This document shows, piece after piece, positions 24,992-33,762 of a stretch of 64,000 nt of DNA. Made by a program: the position numbers and the translations under genes. The notes below the pieces were generated by a model. The model was not told where the DNA came from. It saw only the letters and a program-made list of their open reading frames with translations, and did no database searches. The number at the start of each line of letters is the position of its first letter. The first letter of the stretch is position 1. The DNA comes from Streptomyces graminofaciens (GTDB taxonomy: Bacteria > Actinomycetota > Actinomycetes > Streptomycetales > Streptomycetaceae): contig NZ_AP018448.1 of the NCBI RefSeq assembly GCF_030294945.1, positions 10,760,501 to 10,824,500 of the forward strand, read 5' to 3'.

Positions 24992-25927
24992 TCAGCCAGA
25001 GCGGTAGAGCGCCGTCAGCAGTTCGATGGCGGGCTGGGTGGCGGGATGGGGATCGTCCCGCCACCAGGCGAGTCGCACGGCGATGGGCTCGGCGTCGCGT
25101 ACGGGCCGATAGACGACGCCGGGTCGCGGGTACTGGTGGGCGGTGGACTCCGCGGTCATGCCGATGTAGCCGCCGGTGGCGATCATGGTGAGCCAGTCGT
25201 CGACGTCGTGGCTCTCCTGGGTCGCCGGACGCGCGTCGGGCGGCCACAGCTCGGCGGTCGTGGTGCCGGTCCTGCGGTCGACGAGCAACGTGCGCGCGCC
25301 GATGTCGGCGAGCCGTACCGAACGGCGCCGGGCCAGCGGGTCGTCCGCGGCCATCGCGCACAGCCGACGCTCCAGTCCGACGATCGCGGAGTCGAACCGG
25401 CGGTCGTCCAGCGGGCGGCGCACCACCGACAGGTCGCAGGTGCCCTCCGCCAGCCCGGCCGTCGTGGAGTTGACGCGCACGAGCCGCAGATCGACGCCGG
25501 GACGCGCGGCACTCCAACGGCGCTGAAAGGCGAGCGTGTGCTTGCCGAGCGCCGCCCAGGCGTACCCGATCCGCAGCCGCACATGGCCGGACGTCGCTTC
25601 CCTGACCAGGTCTTCCACCTCGCCCAGTACGCGCCGGGCGTGCGCCACCGCCCGCAGGCCCGTGGGCGTCGGTGTCACCTCGCGCGAGGTCCGCCGCAAC
25701 AGCCGTACGCCCAGGGTCCGTTCGAGGGAGGCCAGCGTGCGGGAGACGGCCGCCTGGGAGACACCGAGCGCGATCGCGGCATCGGTGAACGTGCCCTCGT
25801 CGACGATCGCGACGAGGCAACGCAACTGCCGAAGCTCGACCTCCTTGGCATCCACCTCCTTGACCTCCCCGGGGCCGATCGGAATGTCGTTCTCGCCGGC
25901 CGGGTGATCGATGTCCTTCGGATCCAT
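24992..25927 (-). CDS. LysR-family transcriptional regulator
   Basis: A 311-residue LysR protein. The N-terminal winged helix (about 28-90) has ELRQLRCLVAIVDEGTFTDAA and VSQAAVSRTLASLERTLG. The effector-binding domain follows. ATG 25927 is preferred: longer starts would run into the divergent EamA gene, and homology begins about 27 residues in. It is divergent from the EamA transporter with a 68-base gap, the classic LysR arrangement, so it probably controls that exporter. Confidence 0.9.
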   Translation of the reverse strand: MDPKDIDHPAGENDIPIGPGEVKEVDAKEVELRQLRCLVAIVDEGTFTDAAIALGVSQAAVSRTLASLERTLGVRLLRRTSREVTPTPTGLRAVAHARRVLGEVEDLVREATSGHVRLRIGYAWAALGKHTLAFQRRWSAARPGVDLRLVRVNSTTAGLAEGTCDLSVVRRPLDDRRFDSAIVGLERRLCAMAADDPLARRRSVRLADIGARTLLVDRRTGTTTAELWPPDARPATQESHDVDDWLTMIATGGYIGMTAESTAHQYPRPGVVYRPVRDAEPIAVRLAWWRDDPHPATQPAIELLTALYRSG

Positions 25928-25995
25928 GACTCCAGCGTATGGATCGAACCGCTGATGCATTTTGCGCATGGGCTGTACGGCCGCACGATCGAGCC

Positions 25996-26907
25996 ATGGA
26001 AACCGCCCCCGCACCGCGTACGGTCACCGCCACCCCGGCCTCGGCCGTCCCCGCGGCCCGGGATCCGGAGCCCGGCGCCGCACGACTGGCCGGTGTGGTC
26101 ACCATGGTCGGCAGCGGGGTGTGCAACCAGGTCGGGGCGGCGCTGGGCGCGCTGGCCTTCCCGGTGCTCGGACCCGTCGGCGTGGTCGCTGTACGCCAGT
26201 ACGTCGCCGCGATCGTCCTCATGGCCGTCGCCCGCCCCCGGCTGCGGGACTTCAGCGCACGGCAGTGGGGGCCGGTGGCGCTGCTCGCCCTGGTGTTCGG
26301 CACGATGAACCTGTCCCTGTACACCGCCGTCGACCGCATCGGCCTGGGGCTGGCGGTGACGCTGGAGTTCCTCGGCCCGCTCACCATCGCCCTGGCCGCC
26401 GCTCGCCGCCGGGTGGACGCGATCTGCGCGGTGATCGCCGGGGCCGGCGTCGTCACCCTGATGCGTCCACAACCCTCCGCCGACTACCTCGGTATGGGCC
26501 TGGGGCTCCTCGCCGCGGCCTGCTGGGCCGCGTACATCCTGCTCAACCGTACGGTCGGCCGCCGCGTCCCCGGCGCGCAGGGTTCCGCGGCCGCCGCCGG
26601 GCTCTCCGCGCTGGTGTTCCTGCCGGTGGGTGTCGTTCTCGTGGTCCGGCAGCCGCCGACCGTCGGTGCTGTGGGCTACGCGGTGGCCGCAGGGGTACTG
26701 GCCTCGGCGGTGCCGTATCTCGCTGACATGTTCACCCTGCGCCGCGTACCGGCCCAGGCATTCGGGCTCTTCATGAGCGTGAACCCCGTTCTCGCCGCCC
26801 TCGTCGGGTGGGTCGTGCTCGGCCAGGGTCTCGGACGGATCGAGTGGGCCGCCATCGGAGCGGTGGTGGCGGCGAACGCGATGAGCATGCTCGTGCCCAG
26901 GCGCTGA
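25996..26907 (+). CDS. EamA-family (DMT) transporter
   Basis: A 303-residue drug/metabolite transporter with ten predicted helices in two EamA halves, from about residue 30 to 300. LEFLGPLTIAL ends the first half, and FMSVNPVLAALVGWVVLGQ is the usual end of the second. Members export amino acids and other small metabolites (RhtA/YdcZ-like). The start is ATG 25996. Control by the divergent LysR gene is likely. The substrate is unknown. Confidence 0.9.
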   Translation: METAPAPRTVTATPASAVPAARDPEPGAARLAGVVTMVGSGVCNQVGAALGALAFPVLGPVGVVAVRQYVAAIVLMAVARPRLRDFSARQWGPVALLALVFGTMNLSLYTAVDRIGLGLAVTLEFLGPLTIALAAARRRVDAICAVIAGAGVVTLMRPQPSADYLGMGLGLLAAACWAAYILLNRTVGRRVPGAQGSAAAAGLSALVFLPVGVVLVVRQPPTVGAVGYAVAAGVLASAVPYLADMFTLRRVPAQAFGLFMSVNPVLAALVGWVVLGQGLGRIEWAAIGAVVAANAMSMLVPRR

Positions 26908-26965
26908 CTCAGGCCCGAGGGGTGACCCGGACTGTGCGCCGCCGGTCAACCTGGCGGATCCCCTC

Positions 26966-26999
26966 ATGGACACTTGCTCATTTCTTTACACCTGTCCAT
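26966..26999. promoter_or_regulatory. Inverted repeat upstream of the TetR gene
   Basis: ATGGACA-N20-TGTCCAT, perfect 7-base arms in an AT-rich stretch, ends 10 bases before the tetR start codon. It is probably the operator of the downstream TetR protein (autoregulation). Confidence 0.5.
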
Positions 27000-27009
27000 T
27001 ATCTTCGTC

Positions 27010-27648
27010 ATGAAGCTCGAGTTCCCCGAGTCGTCGGCACCCGCGCCACCCCTGGACCGGCGGGTCCGTCGAACGCGGTCCGCGCTGATGAGGGCCACGA
27101 TCGACCTCGTCACCGAACGGGGCACGACGGCCGTCCCTGTCTCCGAGATCGCCGAGGCCGCGGATGTGAGCCGGCAGGTGCTGTACCAGCAGTTCGGCGA
27201 CCGTGACGCGCTGCTGCTCCAGGCGGCGCTGGATCTCGCCCGCCGTGAACTGCTGGAAGGCGCCGCATACGACCCGGACACCATGACCGAGCGGGCCGGA
27301 GTGCTCGCCATGGCCCGGCACTTCGCGGAACACCGGGGCTTCTACCGCCCCATGCTGACCGGCTCCTGCGCCTTCGCCCTGAACAAAACGCTGACCGAGC
27401 TGATCATCCCGGTCAACCGCGAGGTCGTACGGCAGAAGTACGGCAACCACCTCGCCCCGGAACTGGTCGACGACCTCGCCACCTTCCTCACCGGCGGAGC
27501 CTCCGCCGTCGTCAACACCTGGATCGTGGAGGGCGAGGAGCCGCTGGACCCCGAGGCGTTCACCGACCGGCTGATGCGGATGACGCCCGTCGTCACCGCC
27601 GCCATGGGCCGGTCCACCACCCCCCACCAAGAGGAGCGACGCCGGTGA
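27010..27648 (+). CDS. TetR-family transcriptional regulator
   Basis: A 212-residue regulator. The N-terminal helix-turn-helix (about 18-65) reads TRSALMRATIDLVTERG, VSEIAEAADVSRQVLYQQFGDRDALL. The C-terminal ligand domain is Gly/Ala-rich and of the acyl or aromatic sensing type. ATG 27010 opens the conserved part. The stop overlaps the GTG of a CocE-type hydrolase gene by 4 bases, so the regulator and hydrolase form one unit. Confidence 0.92.
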   Translation: MKLEFPESSAPAPPLDRRVRRTRSALMRATIDLVTERGTTAVPVSEIAEAADVSRQVLYQQFGDRDALLLQAALDLARRELLEGAAYDPDTMTERAGVLAMARHFAEHRGFYRPMLTGSCAFALNKTLTELIIPVNREVVRQKYGNHLAPELVDDLATFLTGGASAVVNTWIVEGEEPLDPEAFTDRLMRMTPVVTAAMGRSTTPHQEERRR

Positions 27649-29255
27649 ACCTGAGCAGCCATCTCCTTCAACACGCCCTGAAACTGCCCCCGCCACTCAC
27701 CCGCGACCTCGTCGTCGATCGGGACCTCCGGGTGCCGATGCCCCACGGCGTCGACCTGCTCGCCGACCGCTGGACACCCCGTGCCGGGGGAGAGAACCTG
27801 CCTACCGCACTGATCCGCTGCCCGTACGGCAGACGGGGTGTGGTCGCCCTGGGCTCGGTCAGGCCGTTGGCCGAGCGCGGATATCAGGTTCTCATCCAGA
27901 GCACCCGGGGCGGCTTCGGCTCCGGCGGTACCTTCGACCCCATGCGCCAGGAACGCGAGGACGGCCTCGCGACCCTGGACTGGCTGGTGAAGCAGCCGTG
28001 GTTCGGCGGCTCGATCGTGCTGGTCGGCACCAGCTACATGGGATATGTGCAATGGGCGGTGGCCGACAGGCTGCCGCCGGAGGTCAAGGCGATGATCCCG
28101 CACATGACGGAGTCCGCACTGACCTTGGAGTTCCTGCGCAAGGACGGGATGTCGCTGCAGACGCCGTTCGGCTGGGGCGCCATGGTCGCCAAACAGGAAC
28201 GTCCGTTCTCGATGGTCCGTCAGCCCTTCGAACTGAAAGGCATACGCCGCGCCCTCGACACGCTTCCCCTCGCCGAAGCCGACGTCGCCGCCCTCGGCCA
28301 CCGCTCGCAGTACCTCCAGGACATCTTCGAACACGACGCCGACGACCCGCACTGGGCACCGCTGGACCACCGGCGGCGGGTGGCCGGCGTGACCGTCCCG
28401 GTCAGCTCGATCGGCGGCTGGTACGACATCTTCCTGCCCGGCCAACTACGGGACTTCAAGGCCCTCCAGGAGGCGGGACGCCCGGCCCGGCTGACCGTCG
28501 GGCCCTGGACGCACACCACCTTCGACAACACGCTGGTGTGCGAGGCCGTCGACTTCGGACTCGCCCACGCCCGCGGCGAACAGCCCCCGGAACGCGCGCC
28601 CGTGCGGCTGTACGTGACCGGCGAGGAGGCCTGGCGCGACTTCGCGTCCTGGCCGCCCAAGGGCTACGAAGAACGACGTTTCCACCTCCAGCCCGGCGGC
28701 GCCCTGGCCACCGAACCGCCCACCGAGTCGGCCCCCGACACCTACCGCTACGACCCGGCCGACCCGACCCCCTCCGTCGGCGGCGTGGCCATGCCGCCGG
28801 GCGCCGGCCCCGTCGACAACACCGCGCTGGAGGCCCGTGCGGACGTGCTCACGTACACCACCGCCGCACTGGAGGAGGACGTCGAGGTCATCGGGGAGGT
28901 CGGCGCCGAGATCTTCTTCCGCTCCAGCCTGCCGTACGCCGATGTCTTCGTCCGGCTCTGCGACGTCGACCCGGGCGGCCGTTCGACCAATGTCTGCGAC
29001 GGCCTGACCAGCCTCACCGCCGCCGACGCACTCAGCCGCGCCACGGTCCGGCTCTGGCCGACCGCGCACCGGTTCAAGCGCGGCCACCGCATCCGGGTCC
29101 AGGTCTCCAGCGGCGCCTTCCCGCGCTACGCCCGCAACCCGGGCACCGGGGTGCCGCACGCCACCGCCACCACGCTCAGCGCGGCCGACCAGACGGTTCA
29201 CCACGACCCGGCGCATGCCTCGGCGGTGCTCCTGCCGGTCCGCGCCACGGCGTAG
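27645..29255 (+). CDS. CocE/NonD-family serine hydrolase
   Basis: A 536-residue alpha/beta hydrolase of peptidase family S15 type (CocE, glutaryl-7-ACA acylase relatives). The catalytic triad is visible: Ser130 in GTSYMGY, Asp261 in GGWYDIF and His290 in GPWTHTT. The C-terminal third is a jelly-roll domain (XPP-C type). These enzymes split esters or acyl-amides; the substrate cannot be read. It is co-translated with the TetR gene. It precedes an aromatic-acid operon with its own regulator, so a role releasing an aromatic acid from an ester is possible but unproven. Confidence 0.9.
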   Translation: MNLSSHLLQHALKLPPPLTRDLVVDRDLRVPMPHGVDLLADRWTPRAGGENLPTALIRCPYGRRGVVALGSVRPLAERGYQVLIQSTRGGFGSGGTFDPMRQEREDGLATLDWLVKQPWFGGSIVLVGTSYMGYVQWAVADRLPPEVKAMIPHMTESALTLEFLRKDGMSLQTPFGWGAMVAKQERPFSMVRQPFELKGIRRALDTLPLAEADVAALGHRSQYLQDIFEHDADDPHWAPLDHRRRVAGVTVPVSSIGGWYDIFLPGQLRDFKALQEAGRPARLTVGPWTHTTFDNTLVCEAVDFGLAHARGEQPPERAPVRLYVTGEEAWRDFASWPPKGYEERRFHLQPGGALATEPPTESAPDTYRYDPADPTPSVGGVAMPPGAGPVDNTALEARADVLTYTTAALEEDVEVIGEVGAEIFFRSSLPYADVFVRLCDVDPGGRSTNVCDGLTSLTAADALSRATVRLWPTAHRFKRGHRIRVQVSSGAFPRYARNPGTGVPHATATTLSAADQTVHHDPAHASAVLLPVRATA

Positions 29256-29304
29256 AGGTGAGGTGACACAGGCCGGAACCTGCGGGAATCTCATGAGAAC
29301 AAAA

Positions 29305-29322
29305 TTGTTGACAATCTTGTTG
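29305..29322. promoter_or_regulatory. GntR operator candidate (TTGTTG-N6-TTGTTG), site 1
   Basis: TTGTTGACAATCTTGTTG lies 43 bases before the gntR start. It includes ATTGT-TG-ACAAT, a near-perfect inverted repeat of the kind bound by FadR-type GntR proteins. The same TTGTTG-N6-TTGTTG spacing recurs at 33676. Confidence 0.6.
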
Positions 29323-29364
29323 GCCTAGATTTACGTTCGACAGGCACTCACTCAGGGAGGGCAC

Positions 29365-30015
29365 ATGCCGAACGAAGCCCGTCCGGGCACTGGCGAGCAG
29401 GCGAAACAGCACGCGCTCGCGAAGCTGCGGCAGGCGATTCTGCACGGCGACATGGCACCGGCGCAGCGGCTGGTGGAGAACGAGCTCGCCGAGCAGTTCG
29501 GTGTGACACGGGCCAGCATCCGCGCGGCACTGATCGATCTGGAGGCCGAGGGACTGGTCGAGCGGATCCGCAACCGTGGTTCGCGGGTGCGGGTGGTGAC
29601 CGTGGAGGAAGCGGTCGCCATCAGCGAGTGCCGCATGGTCCTGGAAGGGCTGTGCGCGGCGAAGGCGGCCACCCTGGCCACCGACGACGAACTGGCCGAA
29701 CTGGCCGACATCGGCACCGCCATGACCAAGGCCGTCGCCGACGGCGAACCGGTGACGTACTCCGAGCTCAACCAGCGACTGCACGCCCGCATCCGGGAGA
29801 TCTCCGGTCAGCAGGTGGCGGTGGAACTGCTGGAGCGGCTCAACGCCCAACTGGTACGCCACCGTTTCCAGCTCGCACTGCGGCCGGGACGGCCCCAGCA
29901 CTCCCTGAGTGAACACCTGGCCATGATCGAGACGATCACGGCGAGGGACCCGCAGGCGGCCGAAGAGGCCGTCCGCGCCCACCTCACGAGCGTCATCGGC
30001 GCGTTGCGCGAATAA
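29365..30015 (+). CDS. GntR-family regulator (FCD/FadR subfamily)
   Basis: A 216-residue regulator. The winged helix (about 15-80) contains LRQAILHGDMAPAQRLVENELAEQFGVTRASIR, and the all-helical FCD ligand domain follows (about 88-212) with conserved Asp/His positions (NQRLHARI, SEHLAMIE) for metal and carboxylate ligands. GGGAGG precedes the ATG. It is first of a probable operon with the aromatic lower-pathway genes. Its inducer is probably an aromatic or dicarboxylic acid. Confidence 0.93.
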   Translation: MPNEARPGTGEQAKQHALAKLRQAILHGDMAPAQRLVENELAEQFGVTRASIRAALIDLEAEGLVERIRNRGSRVRVVTVEEAVAISECRMVLEGLCAAKAATLATDDELAELADIGTAMTKAVADGEPVTYSELNQRLHARIREISGQQVAVELLERLNAQLVRHRFQLALRPGRPQHSLSEHLAMIETITARDPQAAEEAVRAHLTSVIGALRE

Positions 30016-30096
30016 CGTTCTCGCCCGCGCGCTCCCGGGGTGGGGCAACAGGCTCGTCGGAGCCTGTCCGGCCTGTTCACCGAGGAGATGCAGCAC

Positions 30097-30852
30097 ATGA
30101 CCGACGGCACGGCGCGCGCCGCCGCACCACCACGATCGACTCTTGTCGTCACCGCCCACGCGGGCGACTTCGTGTGGCGGGCCGGCGGTGCCATCGCACT
30201 GGCCGCCATGCGGGGTGAGAAGGTCACCATCGCCTGTCTGACCTTCGGCGAGCGCGGCGAGTCCGCGAAAGCCTGGCGCGAGGGCCGGAAGCTGGACGAG
30301 ATCAAGGCGATCCGCAGGGAAGAGGCCGAGAAGGCGGCTCTCGCACTCGGCGCCGAAGTCGTCTTCTTCGACGCCGGCGACTATCCGCTGATCGGCACGC
30401 CCGAACTCACCGACCGGCTGGTCGCCGCCTACCGCGCGGCCCAGCCGGATGTCGTCCTCACCCACACGCTGGAGGACCCGTACAACGGCGACCACCCGGC
30501 GGCGGCCCGTATGGCCCTGGACGCGCGCGTGCTCGCCCAGGCCATCGGCTACCCGTCCGAGGGCGAGATCATCGGCGCCCCGCCGGTCTTCTTCTTCGAG
30601 CCCCACCAGCCCGAGATGTGCGGCTTCAAACCCGAGGTACTGCTCGACATCACCGAGGTCTGGGACACCAAGCGCAGGGCGATGGAGTGCCTGGGCGCCC
30701 AGCGCCACCTGTGGGACTACTACACCGACCTCGCCGTACGCCGTGGCGTCCAGCTCAAGCGCAACGCCGGACCCAACCTGGGCCTTGCGCACAAGACCAT
30801 GGCCGAGGCGTACATGCGCCCCTACCCGCAGGTCACGGGGGTGCTCGACTGA
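30097..30852 (+). CDS. PIG-L-fold hydrolase family protein, probable 4-oxalomesaconate hydratase (GalB-like)
   Basis: A 251-residue LmbE/PIG-L-fold zinc protein. Metal-site residues are present: TAHAGDFVWRAGG (the AHxDD-like motif, here AHAGD), FGERGES, and a downstream HPAAA histidine (YNGDHPAAA). In this family the Pseudomonas GalB enzyme hydrates 4-oxalomesaconate to 4-carboxy-4-hydroxy-2-oxoadipate. The role here is inferred from the two following genes, GalC- and GalD-like, which catalyse the neighbouring steps. ATG 30097 has GAGGAG upstream. It overlaps the next gene by one base (TGATG). A plain N-deacetylase is the alternative. Confidence 0.82.
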   Translation: MTDGTARAAAPPRSTLVVTAHAGDFVWRAGGAIALAAMRGEKVTIACLTFGERGESAKAWREGRKLDEIKAIRREEAEKAALALGAEVVFFDAGDYPLIGTPELTDRLVAAYRAAQPDVVLTHTLEDPYNGDHPAAARMALDARVLAQAIGYPSEGEIIGAPPVFFFEPHQPEMCGFKPEVLLDITEVWDTKRRAMECLGAQRHLWDYYTDLAVRRGVQLKRNAGPNLGLAHKTMAEAYMRPYPQVTGVLD

Positions 30853-31562
30853 TGGGCGGCGTGATCGTCACCGACCCGCCGAAGGCGGACGCGCAGGACG
30901 TCGAGGCGCTCGGCCGGTACGGCGTCGCCACCGTGCACGAGGCCATGGGCCGCACCGGGCTGCTCGGCACCCACCTCCGCCCGATCCAGCGTGACACCCG
31001 GATCGTCGGCACCGCCGTCACGGTCCTGTCCTGGCCCGGCGACAACCTCATGATCCACGCGGCCGTCGAGCAGTGCGGCGAGAGCGACATTCTCGTCGTC
31101 ACCACCACCTCGCCCTCCACCGACGGCATGTTCGGCGAACTGTTCGCCACCGCGCTCCAACGGCGTGGTGTGCGCGGCCTGGTCATCGACGCGGGTGTCC
31201 GCGACACCTCCGAACTGCGCGCGATGGACTTCCCGGCCTGGTCCGCCGCCGTCAGCGCGCAGGGCACGGTCAAGGCCACCGGCGGCTCCGTCAACGTCCC
31301 CGTCGTCATCGGCGGCCAGACCGTCCGCCCGGGCGATGTGATCCTCGCCGACGACGACGGCGTGGTGGTCGTCCCCCGCGAACGGGCCCGCCGGGCGGCC
31401 GAGGCCGCGGAGGCCCGCGAGCAGAAAGAGGCAGCCTCTCGTGCCGCCTTCCTCGACGGCCAACTCGGCCTGGACCGCTACGGGTTGCGCGAGACCCTCG
31501 TACGCCTCGGCGTGACCTACCAGACCTACGAGGAGTACGTCCGCGAGGAGGCGGGGCCGTGA
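30852..31562 (+). CDS. galC: 4-carboxy-4-hydroxy-2-oxoadipate aldolase / oxaloacetate decarboxylase (RraA family)
   Basis: A 236-residue RraA-fold class II aldolase. It cleaves 4-carboxy-4-hydroxy-2-oxoadipate to pyruvate and oxaloacetate, the last step of the gallate and protocatechuate 4,5-cleavage pathways. Motifs are TVHEAMGRTG near residue 30, PGDNLMIHAA, RGLVIDAGVRDT (metal-binding Asp), and DVILADDDGVVVVPRE. Length and C-terminal extension match GalC/LigK/HMG aldolases rather than short RNase-regulator RraA. It is tightly coupled at both ends with the GalB- and GalD-like genes. Confidence 0.88.
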   Translation: MGGVIVTDPPKADAQDVEALGRYGVATVHEAMGRTGLLGTHLRPIQRDTRIVGTAVTVLSWPGDNLMIHAAVEQCGESDILVVTTTSPSTDGMFGELFATALQRRGVRGLVIDAGVRDTSELRAMDFPAWSAAVSAQGTVKATGGSVNVPVVIGGQTVRPGDVILADDDGVVVVPRERARRAAEAAEAREQKEAASRAAFLDGQLGLDRYGLRETLVRLGVTYQTYEEYVREEAGP

Positions 31563-32647
31563 CGGGGTGGCCCGAGGGAGTGCGCTGCACGCTGATGCGC
31601 GGCGGCACCTCCAAGGGCGCCTACTTCCTCGCCGGAGACCTGCCCGCCGAACCCGCCGCCCGCGACGAGCTGCTGCTGCGGATCATGGGCAGCCCCGACC
31701 CGAGCCAGATCGACGGCCTGGGCGGCGCCCACCCCCTGACAAGCAAGGTCGCCGTGGTGTCGGCCTCGCCCGACTCCGAGGCCCATGTCGACTACCTGTT
31801 CCTCCAAGTCGGTGTCGGACAGGGCGAAGTGACAGATCGTCAGAACTGCGGCAACCTACTCGCCGGCGTCGGCCCGTTCGCCGTCGAACGCGGGCTGGTC
31901 GCCCCCGGCGACCCGCAGACCTCCGTACGCATCCGCATGCTCAACACCGGGGACCTCGCGGTCGCCACCTTCCCCACCCCCGGCGGCCGGGTCGCGGTCA
32001 CCGGGGACGCCGAGATCTCCGGGGTGCCGGGGACGGCCGCGCCGGTGGTGATCGAGTTCCCGCAGAGCGGAAGCCCGCTGCTGCCCACCGGCAATGCCCT
32101 TGACCTGGTCGCGGGCACCGTAGTGACCTGCGTCGACAACGGCATGCCGACCGTGCTCATCCCCGCCGCCTCACTCGGGGTCACCGGCCACGAGTCGCCC
32201 GGGGAACTGGAGGAGAACGCGGCTCTCGTCGGCCGGTTGCGCGAGATCCGGCGGGAGGCAGGTCGGCTGATGGGCCTCGGCGACGTCGAGCACGCCACGG
32301 TGCCCAAACTCAGTCTGCTCGCGCCGCCCCGGGACGGCGGCGCGGTCACCACCCGCACCTTCATCCCGGACCGTTGCCACACCTCCATCGGGGTGCTGGG
32401 CGCCGCGAGCGTCGCCGCGGGACTCCGCGTGGCCGGAGGCGTCGGCGAGGGCATCGCCCGACTCCCGTCGGCAGGCGACCGATTGCGGATCGAGCACCCC
32501 ACCGGCTTCCTCGACATCGAGACCCAGGTCGCCCGCGGCCCCGACGGTGCCCTCACGGCGAGCCGCACCGCCGTCGTACGCACCGCCCGCAAGATCTTCG
32601 ACGGCATGGTCTTCCCCCGGCCCGCCGCACTCGCATCTCACTCCTGA
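31559..32647 (+). CDS. galD: 4-oxalomesaconate tautomerase (PrpF/GalD family)
   Basis: A 362-residue PrpF-type isomerase with two diaminopimelate-epimerase-like domains. It starts at GTG 31559 inside the stop of galC. Characteristic stretches are the N-terminal MRGGTSKGAYF, GLGGAHPLTSKVAVV, the active-site DRQNCGN, CVDNGMPTVLIPA and the C-terminal CHTSIGVLGAASVA. The family includes methylaconitate isomerase, but next to galB- and galC-like genes the 4-oxalomesaconate keto-enol tautomerase role fits best. Confidence 0.88.
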   Translation: MTGWPEGVRCTLMRGGTSKGAYFLAGDLPAEPAARDELLLRIMGSPDPSQIDGLGGAHPLTSKVAVVSASPDSEAHVDYLFLQVGVGQGEVTDRQNCGNLLAGVGPFAVERGLVAPGDPQTSVRIRMLNTGDLAVATFPTPGGRVAVTGDAEISGVPGTAAPVVIEFPQSGSPLLPTGNALDLVAGTVVTCVDNGMPTVLIPAASLGVTGHESPGELEENAALVGRLREIRREAGRLMGLGDVEHATVPKLSLLAPPRDGGAVTTRTFIPDRCHTSIGVLGAASVAAGLRVAGGVGEGIARLPSAGDRLRIEHPTGFLDIETQVARGPDGALTASRTAVVRTARKIFDGMVFPRPAALASHS

Positions 32648-32657
32648 GGAGTCGCTG

Positions 32658-33608
32658 ATGACCCCGCCGCTCGGCGACATCGCCCATCTCGGGCATGTCG
32701 AACTGCTCACCCCCGACCTCGACCGCAGCCTCTGGTTCTTCACGGAGATCCTCGGCCTCACCGAGAACGGCCGCTTCGGCGGCTCGGTCTACTTGCGGAC
32801 CTGGGACGACTACGAACACCACAGCCTGACCCTCACCGCCCACTCCACCAACGGCATCCGCCGCACCGCCCTGCGCGCCTCCAGCGAGGAGGCCCTCCAG
32901 CGCAGGGTCGAGGAGCTGGAGAGCAGGGGCCGCGCCGGCCGCTGGGTCGAGGACGAGCCGGGCATCGGCCCGCTCTACGTCACCACCGACCCCGACGGCC
33001 ACGAGGTCGCCCTCTACTGGGAGAGCGAGTGGTACGAGGCACCGGCCGACCTCAGGCCCGGCCTGAAGAACCAGCCCCAGGCCAAGCCGGGGCACGGCGT
33101 CGGCGTACGGCGCCTCGACCACGTCAACTTCCTCGCCTCCGACGTCGAGGAGAACGCCGCTTTCACCCGCGATCTGCTCGGCGCCCGCGCCACCGAGCAG
33201 ATCGTTCTCGACACCGGAAGGGTCGCCGCCCAGTGGCTGACCTTCACCAACAAGTCGTACGACGTCGTCTACACCGAGGACTGGACCGGCTCGCAAGGAC
33301 GCCTGCACCACATCGCGTTCGCCACCGACACGCGCGAGGACATCCTGCGGGCTGCCGACCTCTGCCTCGACCAGGACGTGTTCATCGAGACCGGCCCGCA
33401 CAAGCACGCCATCCAGCAGACGTTCTTCCTCTACGTCTACGAGCCCGGCGGCAACCGCATAGAGCTGTGCAACCCGCTCACCCGGCTCGTGCTGGCCCCG
33501 GACTGGCCGCTCATCACCTGGACCCAGGCCGAGCGTGCCAAAGGCCAGGCATGGGGCCTGAAGACCATCGAGTCGTTCCACACGCACGGCACACCGCCGG
33601 TCGACTGA
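32658..33608 (+). CDS. Type I extradiol ring-cleavage dioxygenase (two-domain VOC fold)
   Basis: A 316-residue vicinal-oxygen-chelate dioxygenase of the catechol 2,3-dioxygenase type. The C-terminal domain has the 2-His-1-carboxylate iron triad: H155 (RLDHVNF), H217/H218 (RLHHIAF) and E269 (NRIEL). Second-shell residues match the family (GPHKHA, YVYEPGGN). The N-terminal domain (about 10-125) is the non-metal repeat. GAGGAG precedes ATG 32658, 10 bases after galD. Gallate dioxygenases are normally of the unrelated LigAB type, so the substrate here may be gallate or a similar triol acid opened by a non-homologous enzyme. That is inference. Confidence 0.88.
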   Translation: MTPPLGDIAHLGHVELLTPDLDRSLWFFTEILGLTENGRFGGSVYLRTWDDYEHHSLTLTAHSTNGIRRTALRASSEEALQRRVEELESRGRAGRWVEDEPGIGPLYVTTDPDGHEVALYWESEWYEAPADLRPGLKNQPQAKPGHGVGVRRLDHVNFLASDVEENAAFTRDLLGARATEQIVLDTGRVAAQWLTFTNKSYDVVYTEDWTGSQGRLHHIAFATDTREDILRAADLCLDQDVFIETGPHKHAIQQTFFLYVYEPGGNRIELCNPLTRLVLAPDWPLITWTQAERAKGQAWGLKTIESFHTHGTPPVD

Positions 33609-33675
33609 GCGGTTCTTTCAGCTTCTGCTCAGCTCCGAATGAGTCCGTTCCAGGGTCGCGCCGGACGCGGCTCAA

Positions 33676-33693
33676 TTGTTGCCGAGATTGTTG
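33676..33693. promoter_or_regulatory. GntR operator candidate (TTGTTG-N6-TTGTTG), site 2
   Basis: TTGTTGCCGAGATTGTTG lies ahead of the MFS pseudogene and shares the exact spacing of the site at 29305. An AT-rich patch follows. It suggests the transporter had its own GntR-controlled promoter. Confidence 0.55.
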
Positions 33694-33762
33694 ATAAAAA
33701 CGTTGACTCTCTCAGGGTGTCCTAGCGTCTGGCGCACGTCCCCTGGTTCGAGAGGTGAAACA

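Noticed and set aside
33609..33762. Terminator between the dioxygenase and the MFS remnant
   Set aside because: Only a 6-base CTGAGC/GCTCAG pair with a long loop was found, too weak to call.
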